Shown in pieces: positions 46,486 through 58,400 of a stretch of 64,000 nucleotides of DNA (within the stretch, counting starts at the first letter, position 1; each line of letters begins with the position of its first letter). A program made the position numbers and the translations under genes. The notes under the pieces are model-generated. The model saw nothing but the letters and a program-made list of their open reading frames with translations. It was not told where the DNA came from and searched no databases. The DNA is from Mimachlamys varia (Eukaryota; Mollusca; Bivalvia; Pectinida; Pectinidae), in the NCBI GenBank assembly GCA_947623455.1, contig OX392527.1, positions 28,884,201-28,948,200 of the forward strand. Reading direction: 5' to 3'.

Positions 46486-49400
46486 GTAAATCTTTACATT
46501 TCATTGTAATTTCAGTGCAAATCGTCAATGTAATAACTTGTTTTGGTAATATAAAGTGAAGATTTTATATCAATAGTTTAAGTTCCACCACTCTCACGTC
46601 GATTGACGCCCTCATGTTTTATTATTGATATCAATGTTAATTTAGTGAATGTCACGCTATACTTTTCTATTGTTTATTCAATAAATCAACTGCTATCATG
46701 ATAGATGACGACCTCTTTTTAATTATTCATGCTTTTTGAGTTACTACTATTGTATTATTATCAATTATGGACCTTTGGTAAGGTCAATATGGTGTTATAC
46801 CAACCTGGTAGAATCAAATATTAACCAAGAGAGTTAGCCGAAAGTCAATATTTTAGATCCTACCCGGTCGGTATAACTCCATATTGACCGATTCAAAGGT
46901 CCTTAATTCAATTTTGATATTACATATGAAACTTGTTCGCAAAAGACTGAAATTGCATTACATCTATATATATTCATATCGCATGATATTTACAGAAGGG
47001 CACTATAACGTCACAATGATCACGGTGTTTCTTAAAGTAGAAACATCAGGTCATTATCACACAATATGAACCTCCATATGACCATATTTTAGCCAATGGA
47101 AATTGAAGAAGGCGGACCATATATAATATACTCTGATATTACTAAATCATATTAATTGAGTATCACTGATGTAAGTTTAAACATCCAAGGACCACGTTAT
47201 AGTTTACTACTCAGTAATACTACGTGGACTGCTATATCTTGACTAGGATCTCTTTTTTCTTAGTCATATGATGTTGTAATATTATATTCCGTGTTAATAC
47301 CTGTGTTTAAAGATATTTGACGTCATGTGTGGGTCTTTTTGCATATGTATGTATTTAGTATTTCTTTTCTCTCAACTCCAATATCTGATACTGAAGTCGC
47401 TCATGTCTAAGACCATGGATGCACTCACATGCACCCGTTGTCAGTGTATTATTAACCAAACATAATCTAATAACTTGCCTTACGGTTTTTTCCTCAGCAT
47501 TTCGACGATATGGAGTTCTATTGTGCAACGGTTTCCTGATTTTTGGGGTTTATTATTTCATAGAAATCTCAATAAGTTTACAAAGTGAAATCATGAATAG
47601 CTATGTAAGTATGATGTATCACTATATAATTATTTCACAATAACGAACCAGAGCTACCCTGCTTTGAAGGCATATGAAGGGTGTCAGCGAACCTATATAC
47701 AACTATTATGTGTTGTTCCATCCATCTTGTATGTAACGCAACACCAGCAAGACGATAATTATGTACACCACTCCACACCATAACAATCAAACCTGTTGCT
47801 CAATCCCTTCGATGGTTAATTTAATCAATAAAATATATTTGAAATGAAAACATAAATATCATCATAAGACGAGTTTACTTGTATTACAGAAAACAAAGGC
47901 CATATTTGGTTAAATGGTATCTGAAGCATTACGTAACGTGTTACGTCTTACGAAGACTAACACTCAAGTACACAATTACAAATACATAAACATCAAACAA
48001 AATATATGTCCAAATACAATAATCCATTTAGTATAAACGACCAATTCCTCAGCGCACAACTCCGAAATCGAATTAATTATGAATATCAGTATTAATCTTA
48101 AATGTAATGGATACAGATTTTACTTCCTTCGTGCAAAGCAAATTATATCATTGACTCCGTTTTAAAGAGTTAGTTAAGCATAACTTATTTTTTTAATTTG
48201 GGGTATTTTTTCTTCTTTTAATTTTCTACTCCATTCCTGTAACCAGAACGGGTGTAAAGAGTGTCTTGGTCTAGGAGAGGTCCGTTATAATGTATTATTC
48301 TCCGTTTTCTGTTGGACGTAAGTATGTGATTTGATAATAAAAAAAAAACCATCTTACCTTCTACATCTCTGCTACACGAGCAAAATTCGGTTTTAAGATG
48401 GATGTTCCCACTTATATTAGTTATGTAGTATGTCGATGACCCACTATATATACGGAATATAAGGGCTATGTAAGAACTATAGAAGTGAGGCTAGATGTAA
48501 CGAATTTGTTGTATCGTTGATCTGTTTGCAATTGTTCTTGTACGGTCAATTTAATTCTTACCGCCGATTTAAATGCGAACCAAAACAATTTGCACTTTTT
48601 ATAACAAGGTAATAGCTTTTTCACCATTGACAGAAATAATGTGATAAAGTGCCATAAAAATACACAGGGACCTGATACATTTGTGCAAACTGTATTATGA
48701 GATATTCAGGACAAAATCTTTTGAACACATTAGTTTATTCCAAATATAGCAGTGAGATAGAACCTGTCTAGGCCTGCTCATACTCCATTTCAGTTATTCT
48801 TTTGCTCCAGTAGTAACAGTCTGTATATTATTACACATGTTTCACATCCCTCCTTGTGTTGATCTATCTCATTTTTTTAAATGTCTTCTCTAACTTGACT
48901 ATATTATCCAGAATGATAATTGCAATGTTATCTTAACTTCGATAGGCAGTCTGACACCCTTGTACACATAACTTCTTTTTTGTATTTGTGATGTCAAGAA
49001 AGATATGATATTCATTACGAATATCGTATTTTATAAATGTTTAAGATAATTCATTACAAATTAAATAAAAAAGATAACTTATAATTGAAATAAAGAAAGG
49101 AACAAAGTCAATTTCAGTTTATTCTACTCGTATAATAGCACTATCTTTACAGTTAAGACGTCTTATTTCATCAAAGTAAGTTATCTAAGTATTCGAGAGA
49201 AGCAAGATTAAATGTTTTAATATTAAGTTTACCAAGTTGAATTTGGGTTTGAGATAACGAAATTTAACTTTTCTACACGAATAAGCTTTGTGGTGGTTTG
49301 GAACGTTTACTGTTTACAGTTTGATAGTCACGTGCCTGCCCTCGGGATTCCTGATAGACAGACTAGGAAATGGTCGTAAGTGTATTACAATATATCAGTT

Positions 49401-52400
49401 CCGAGTATCAAGTCACACAGCAACATCACAATGTATAATAAACTTAAATTACCTCAGAAGACAGAATGGATGATGTGACGTCTCACGCACTAGACACTAT
49501 ATAATGTAAGGGGTTTGTTAGTTAATAGTTTGACCACCTTCGTCCTATTGGCCACAAATTCTTAATGGAAAAATGACAATGACTGTATTCTATATTTAGA
49601 CATCATCCTATCCTATCAAGTATTTGTATATCATGTAGATACCGGAGGTTTCCATACACAAGCTGCTAAAGCTATATTTTTCTGTTGTTTTTTTGTTGTT
49701 GTTGTAGGTTCTGCGGTTTTATTCAGCATTTTACCGATGATTGGGTCGATTCTATTTACCGTGGGGGCCATGTCGACTGTACCAGTCAGTACACCCATGT
49801 ACATACTGATGATGATGGGGAATGGCTTACTGTCATTTGGAATTGGGGCCTTAAGATGTATGTATCGAAAATTTAATCATAAATAAACCGTTATGCTATA
49901 TTTTTTTGTATTTTCTGGTAATACACAGGTAAAAAAAAAAAAATGTTATTCATCATTTACCTTCTCCTCCTGGTAAGTCTATTGTGTATCTACATAAAGA
50001 TTTTCGATGATTACATCAAGTACATCATTATTGAAATATCATTTTCAAGTTATATTTCAGTATGATATTTCTTTATTTTGTATCAAAGGACGCCAAACTG
50101 ATGTGTCTAAGCTGAATCTAATTCGCTTTTCTATTCGTGTTATGGAACGTTTTTAAAGTTGTGAACCGACCATAATTTCGATGGAAATATATTTTTATAT
50201 GCTGGTACATTATGAATACTAAAAAAATATTTTGAATTGTTTTGCTTTATGTTCATTTATTTATGTCCCTAGTTGTTCAGGCTAGAGTCGTAGCCCATAG
50301 TTTCCAAGAATCCTCATTGGTCTCCAACGCGTTTGGTGCTTTGGGCTATTCCGGACAGGCCCTGACGTTATATACCGCCCCATCCATGGCCACAACTGTA
50401 GGGTTGATACCTACCCTATGGATAGGTATGATTACAATGAGCTATATGTCTGCACGACATGTGAAATGTATTATTTTTCTCTTCACGCTAATAAACCTAA
50501 ACATTTGTATTTTATGATATAGGGGATGACTCAATCAAATTACGTTATTGTCTGATCATGGTTTATTGCAAAATTAACACTTCAAGTCACCAATTAAAAC
50601 TATACATAGGGCACATTTGTCACGATTTGGTATTTACATATTTTGATTCTAGTGTACGCAATGATGCAAACGGTTGTGTTGTCATTGTATCGTAATGATA
50701 ACTACATGGACGATCCGGGCCCAATTGTTCAAACGGCGATTATCTTAATTAATGATCAGCGCAAATATCAATTATACTATATCATTTAAATGGAATTGTA
50801 AGGTGACAGTACCCAAATCGGATCAGTACCCAAATCGGATCACCTTTTTCAAAAATACTTCTAAATCAACAACGGTGTCAACAGATTAATTATAACAATA
50901 ATAAAGTCTTAGAATAGATAGTCACACACCATTTTATGTCCACATATCATTATTTTTTTAGTTTAAATATGCCATAAAACATTATTGAATCTCAAAACTT
51001 TGCGTTTTGTTACGTTTACGAAAAAAATGGCGCGTGCAACGACTATGCTTTCTGTTTTGAACTATAAAAATAAATCCACCTGATAGAAATACTTGTTTTC
51101 ATATAAATTCTAAAGGACATCATTAAATGTTGATATGCTACAACAAAAATATTAATTTGATATGTAAAATACTGCAAAATTCAAGTCTTGACTCGATTTG
51201 GGTTTCGAGATTTTGCGAATTTGAGGACGCTGATTGGTGACGTCTGAGCGTTCTATAAATATCCAACGTGAACCTCGAGTGCTATTTTTTTTGTAAGAAC
51301 ACCCATCGATGTTCTTCTTTTGATGCAACCATTAATGGAAATAATTCATCCTCAGATTTTTTAATGAAGAGTAAAATGATGGTTTGGTGATCCTATTTGG
51401 GTACTGTCACCTTATATTTTGTTAAATCTTTTCAGACATAAAATCTTTAGTAGTGTCTATTGTCGTGCAAAATTGTAAATTTTTATCTTGTATATTGACA
51501 GAATTATTGTTTGCAAACATGTCGTTAAATAGTGAAAAAACAAATCACCCCTTGATGAACTGGGTCCAGCTTGTATGAAAAAGTAGCATGTATTTCCTGT
51601 ACTGTAGGCGTAGCCGTCTGTGGATTTGGGGTTTTGTGTGGAGTTGGGTTACTGTTTCTTCTCCGAGTAGAAACACCACAGATAGAGGACGTTCATAACA
51701 ATAAAATGTTGGTGAGTAATTACCGTCTGGTTGGCTTTCATATTATTTTGGGCTAATTCTGGTGTACATTGATAATTACAGTGGTATATCCTTAATAAAC
51801 AAACAAACCAATGTCTGAAACGGCCACTAGCGGCAGTGTAATCTATATTTAAATGTTGGCCGGAAGTAAAATGTACCTATAAAGTGACAAAGACATAAGC
51901 CAATGAGAACTATATTTCATAATTTGATATAGGGGTAAATATATGTATGATTATGGGATCAAACTAAAAATTGAATATTTCAAAATCCTTCAATAACTGA
52001 AATATCTAAGAAAATATAACCGATATATTTTAAAGAAATACATTTAAAAATATGTTGCTTAAAATCTCAGCAAAAGCAGAAAGAGGAGGAAGCAAAAAGC
52101 ACAATGTGATATTACTATAATGTTATATATAGTTTCACATGTCTTGGTTAATTGATGATATCCATCAATATATATATGAATTCGTTATAGACACTGAAAG
52201 AGCTCAAGACATTGCCGTGGGCCTATTGGTTGTATATACCTGCTGTAGGAATCACAAACGCATGTTGGCTTGTGAAACAAACAAATTTACCGTAAGAAAA
52301 AACAAAAAACAAGAAATATACTTTATGTTAAATTGTAAATGGTGATGATATTTTAACCTCATTTCAAACATCCAAAAATTTATTGTTATATTGCCGGCAT

Positions 52401-55400
52401 TAATATTTTTTCTAACCCATCGATGGTGATATAAACTAGGCAGATATTCATATGTGTACAATATTTGCAAATATAATCCATCGTCCTGAAAAGATGGATT
52501 TCAGTCATCTCATTGTGATACGACTGACGGTATCCTTGTAGGGAATATTTACTACTACGACACGGGTACACGATGACAGAGGCAAGTTACATAACTGGTA
52601 TATCTCCACTGGTACTCTTACTGGGACCATTCCTGTGTTCCGTACTGGTAAGTAGCCTATGTTCCGTACTGGTATGTGGCCTATGTTCCGTACTGGTAAG
52701 TAGCCTGTGTTCCGTACTGGTAAGTAGCCTATGTTCTGTACTGGTAAGTAGCATGTGTTCTGTACTGGTGAGTAGCCTGTGTTCCGTAATGGTAAGTAGC
52801 CTATGTTCCGTACTGGTAAGTAGCCTATGTTCCGTACTGGTAAGTAGCATGTGTTCTGTACTGGTAAGTAGCCTATGTTCCGTACTGGTAAGTAGTCTAT
52901 GTTCCGTACTGGTAAGTAGCATGTGTTCTGTACTGGTAAGTAGTCTATGTTCCGTACTGGTAAGTAGTCTATGTTCCGTACTGGTAAGTAGCCTATGTTC
53001 CGTACTGGTAAGTAGCCTGTGTTCTGTACTGGTAAGTAGCCTATGTTCTGTACTGGTAAGTAGTCTATGTTCTGTACTGGTAAGTAGCCTATGTTCCGTA
53101 CTGGTAAGTAGCATGTGTTCTGTACTGGTAAGTAGTCTATGTTCCGTACTGGTAAGTAGTCTATGTTCCGTACTGGTAAGTAGCCTGTGTTCCGTACTGG
53201 TAAGTAGCCTATGTTCCGTACTGGTAAGTAGCCTGTGTTCTGTACTGGTAAGTAGCCTATGTTCTGTACTGGTAAGTAGCCTATGTTCCGTACTGGTAAG
53301 TAGTCTATGTTCCGTACTTGTAAGTAGTCTATGTTCCGTACTGGTAAGTAGCCTATGTTCCGTACTGGTAAGTAGCCTGTGTTCCGTACTGGTAAGTAGC
53401 CTGTGTTCCGTACTGGTAAGTAGCCTATGTTCCGTACTGGTAAGTAGCCTGTGTTCTGTACTGGTAAGTAGTCTATGTTCCGTACTGGTAAGTAGTCTAT
53501 GTTCCGTACTGGTAAGTAGCATGTGTTCTGTACTGGTAAGTAGTCTATGTTCCGTACTGGTAAGTAGTCTATGTTCCGTACTGGTAAGTAGCATGTGTTC
53601 TGTACTGGTAAGTAGCCTATGTTCCGTACTGGTAAGTAGCATGTGTTCTGTACTGGTAAGTAGTCTATGTTCCGTACTGGTAAGTAGTCTATGTTCCGTA
53701 CTGGTAAGTAGCCTGTGTTCCGTACTGGTAAGTAGCCTATGTTCCGTACTGGTAAGTAGCCTGTGTTCCGTACTGGTAAGTAGCCTGTGTTCCGTACTGG
53801 TAAGTAGCCTATGTTCCGTACTGGTAAGTAGCCTGTGTTCTGTACTGGTAAGTAGCCTATGTTCTGTACTGGTAAGTAGTCTATGTTCTGTACTGGTAAG
53901 TAGCCTATGTTCTGTACTGGTAAGTAGTCTGTGTTCTGTACTGGTAAGTAGTCTATGTTCCGTACTGGTAAGTAGCCTGTGTTCTGTACTGGTAAGTAGC
54001 CTGTGTTCCGTACTGGTAAGTAGTCTGTGTTCCGTACTGGTAAGTAGCCTGTGTTTCGTACTGGTAAGTAGCCTATGTTCTGTACTGGTAAGTAGTCTAT
54101 GTTCTGTACTGGTAAGTAGCCTATGTTCTGTACTGGTAAGTAGTCTATGTTCCGTACTGGTAAGTAGTCTATGTGTCGTACTAGTAAGTAGTCTATGTTC
54201 CGTACTAGTAAGTAGCCTGTGTTTCATACTAGTAAGTAGCCTGTGTTTCGTACTAGTAAGTAGCCTGTGTTCCGTACTGGTAAGTAGCCTGTGTTCTGTA
54301 CTGGTAAGTAGCCTGTGTTCTGTACTGGTAAGTAGCCTGTGTTCCGTACATGTAAGTAGCCTGTGTTCTGTACTGGTAAGTAGCCTGTGTTCCGTACATG
54401 TAAGTAGCCTGTGTTCTGTACTGGTAAGTAGCCTGTGTTCTGTACTGGTAAGTAGCCTATGTTCCGTACTGGTAAGTTGCCTTTGTTCCGTACTGGTAAG
54501 TAGCCTATGTTCTGTACTGGTAATTAGCCTGTGTTCCGTACATGTAAGTAGCCTGTGTTCTGTACTGGTAAGTAGCATGTGTTCTGTACTGGTAAGTAGC
54601 CTATGTTCTGTACTGGTAAGTAGCCTGTGTTCCGTACATGTAAGTAGCCTGTGTTCTGTACTGGTAAGTAGCATGTGTTCTGTACTGGTAAGTAGCCTAT
54701 GTTCCGTACTGGTAAGTAGTCTATGTTCCGTACTGGTAAGTAGCATGTGTTCTGTACTGGTAAGTAGCCTATGTTCCGTACTGGTAAGTAGTCTATGTCC
54801 CGTACTGGGAAGTAGCCTGTGTTCCGTTCTGGTAAGTAGTCTATGTTCTGACTGGTAAGTAGCCTTTGATCCATACTGATAAGTAGCGTTCTTGTTAGTA
54901 TTATAATCATTCACTTCATTCTGAGTTTTAAATCTTTCATATCTAAATCCTATCATGGGTAAAAGCCGTGAGTTCATCGTATCATCAGTCATGACTTTAA
55001 TACAAAATATCATTAAACGATTATTAACATTTTGTTCGCTGAACATAGATCAATTTCTTGTTTTTTATCAACTCACGATAATAGATGTCATGTACACTGC
55101 CTTTTACTTATTTTCTACCGGAAATACTTGTGATTACATGATGAGATGCTTAATAGAATATATTCTTTCACACAATAACTGTTGTTTTCAATTTCATTTT
55201 TAAACAGTGTGCTTTGTCGGTATATGCTTGCTTGTGACGCTGATAGTTATTTATGTAGAGGCCGCTGTTTATTTATACTTAATTCTATGAAATACTGTTG
55301 TTTACAGTTGAAATAGTGGTAGAAACAGGTCCCACGGCTCGTGGTTGTTGGATATGGTATTCATTTCACTTTCATCAATTAATTTTAAAACGTTATTAGC

Positions 55401-58400
55401 TAACTCGAGTGATATAGATACTCTATCCAAGAACCACTCGTTGTCCAACAATACGCTGTTATTCAACTCTCAGACTACTTTATAAACGTGCTAATTGTGA
55501 AACAAATATTACGGATATACCACTTGCGGTATATGACCTTCCGGACATTTAATTGGTTAAGAAGATGTACCTTGACCGGACATCTAATGATGCAATGCCA
55601 CGTGCGTATGTGAAGTCGTCATAGAGTGTTGACGTCATCATCACTCAGCTGATGACGAACAAACTTACGGATTCGAGAGATGCAGGTGACTTTGGGCAAG
55701 TGTTTTAGTCAGTCGCCACCTAGGTCTCCTTGAGAAATATTTTGTATCTTTTGGTGATATGAAGACGGACGTATTTTAGTATGTTCATTTGTGTGCTTTC
55801 TTGTTGTGATTGACAATGATGTCTCGGTTCTCATTTTACTTGGATGCAACCAAGATTGACATGGCGGATGTCGTCGACGAAACAGAAGACGCTTACTCTT
55901 CGTAACACCTGGTCTTAATATGTTGAACGTTTACGAGGGTCTCCATGTAAATCTCTCCCTTGTTCATATTTTGCCTCTAGTTTGATCGATTTTGAGTTTT
56001 TATTATGGTCTTGTTGACGCTTTGATATTCTCACCAGCTTTAGTGAGTGCATGTCTTTTAAAACGTTTGAAAATTAGCTAAACCAAAGCCATATCCAGCT
56101 CGAGAATTGCTCGTTTATTCCGTTTAAATTGATTAATTCGAGTGAAATTAATACCATATCCACCAACTTGTCGTTATACAATCTCTATATAACCTATCTT
56201 GATACATTTCGCTTGGTTCGCCATATATTCCTCATGACGAACGTCATAAAACCATATTCTGGTTTCAATGTTACGAGGTGATACAGTGTATTAATGTCCA
56301 TATAAATTCCCTTAAAAGTTCTACTTTGAATAGATACATTCTTAAGGAGATCAATGACCTTTTTATCATTGGTCTTATTTCAACCATTAACCTACCTAAA
56401 GATGTTCTTTTTAGTCAATTCTATTATAGAGACTTCCTGTTGCAGAAGACCAGACACGATATGGAGTTAACCTTCGATATAGTATGACGCAGAATTTTAA
56501 TAGATAAAAAAGATGCAGGCTGACATAGGCATACAATATTGGGAGGAAATGCTCGTCATCTGAATCTAATGTTGCACCCATTGTTTTCTTGGCACTGATT
56601 TGTCTTTAATTCTAGTAATCGAAAACCAAGTCATACCCTATTTTTCAATCACAACCCGATTTTGATTATGTATTTGATTAAAGTTCAATAAACCTAACAG
56701 ATCTTTCTTATGCTTTTGTAGAAGAAGATCGACTGTGACGGAATCGTGTTCACATTTTTTCTAGCATGGATGGTGCCTTTATATACCTTAACGGGATTCT
56801 GTCCGGATGTTAATGTTAGTGTGATTTTGTTGGCGGACGGGATAGGAACAACTGTAAGTGTGGTGAGTGTTTTGTGATTAATATATACTATGCACCTTGT
56901 CCTTAGCATATTTATTCAAATGATGATTCTACTGTCGGTCAATATTCCAGCACGTGTCCGTTTTGGATCTTGAGGTGACAATAGAAATAATAATCAGCCA
57001 CAACATTTTGTCCACCAATAGTTTTTTGATCTACTTCAATGTTTATGGTTGTAAATTTGATATTAAAAAACAAAAACAGCCAAGACCCTTTGCCGAACTA
57101 AAGCTGAGTAAGCGATGTCTTTGTAAAACGATCAGACAAAATAATATGTAAATAATCATATAATATATATATAAAAGCATATCTTCTCCCGATTAAATCT
57201 GAATATGGTAATAATAGATCAAGCTCTTTAAAAACAAATCTTCAAAGCTCGTCTGTTTCCCTGTTGTAAGAACAACATGGTCGGATACGTATGTTTATCC
57301 CGCTGATTACAAAAATCTTACTATCCTATTGGTTAAAATAACGTCACATGACGTCCTGCGCGATCACTAAGTGGGTTGTGTAAATTCAATACAGGGGTGA
57401 TCTGATTTATATCCTGATGGTATAGTTGTATCCTTTTTTCTAGCATCAATATCTTCCGACAGAAAGTAACCCAACCGACTATATTATAGCTGCTTTTGTC
57501 TCTATGTAAAGGCCCTTGACTAATGATCAGGATTAAAACTTCTACATGGATCAACACTATCAAATAGATCATTAAGATCACGAATAGCTTGTCTACATTT
57601 TGGGTTGTTATTTTCAGTAATGTCACTTCTATCTTGCACTTTGTAACCAAACATAAAAGATGACGTAACACCCACATGCTAACACCTTTTAAATTTAGTT
57701 ATAGATACAGTATGCCGAAAAAAATGAATTAAACTGCCCCATACAATTGTTCGTCCTCCTAGGACTCTTCAGTGATGCTAGGGGCCAAAAGGTGGGAATC
57801 CAAAGTTTCTAAACTAATGTAGCCACACTACACATCAACACAGACTACACAGCGCTAACAACAACAAATCACGACCTAATGGTCATGAGCACACACGACC
57901 TACTACAGTGGTCGTGAGCTGCAGTATACTCGCGACTATTTTATAATTAGAGCTTGCGACCTATCGTAATACCCGCGACACATGTAGCTATGAGCAATGA
58001 AGCTCGGTACACCGATAGCTATCATATCTATAGTCGAAACACTCTAAAATTTTGAAATGAAAACAGATCAAGGGAAGACTTATTCAGTCACATCTATCTC
58101 TCTGAGTTCAAACCGAAATTGACGCTGCGATATTAACAATACGACGTGCTTAACAAGAATGTCCTCTCTCGTCCTCACTCTATTCGTCTGCTCGGCCTAT
58201 TATAGGAAAATCTAGATCTAACGATCCCGAATTTATTTGTAAATCAGTATCAGATATATTAGAGTTCAGGTGAGTTTCAGTTAGACATAAGATATCATTA
58301 TCACTGAATTCCGTATCAACTAGATCTATTTTAACCCGAAGAGATCTTACATTTAAATGTAATATTGATAGATCACAGAAGGAATTCTTTTGGTGAGAAA

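Noticed and set aside
52573..54858. 761-codon plus-strand ORF read as a stand-alone gene starting at ATG 52573
   Set aside because: The ATG lies inside gene B exon 9, which begins at the acceptor before 52542 and has an excellent donor at 52648. The remainder is intronic array unless later donors are used.
52587..55046. 819-codon minus-strand ORF across the 24-bp array
   Set aside because: A stop-free 24-mer is open in this antisense frame by arithmetic; the content is pure repeat (LLTSTEHR) and the host gene lies on the other strand.
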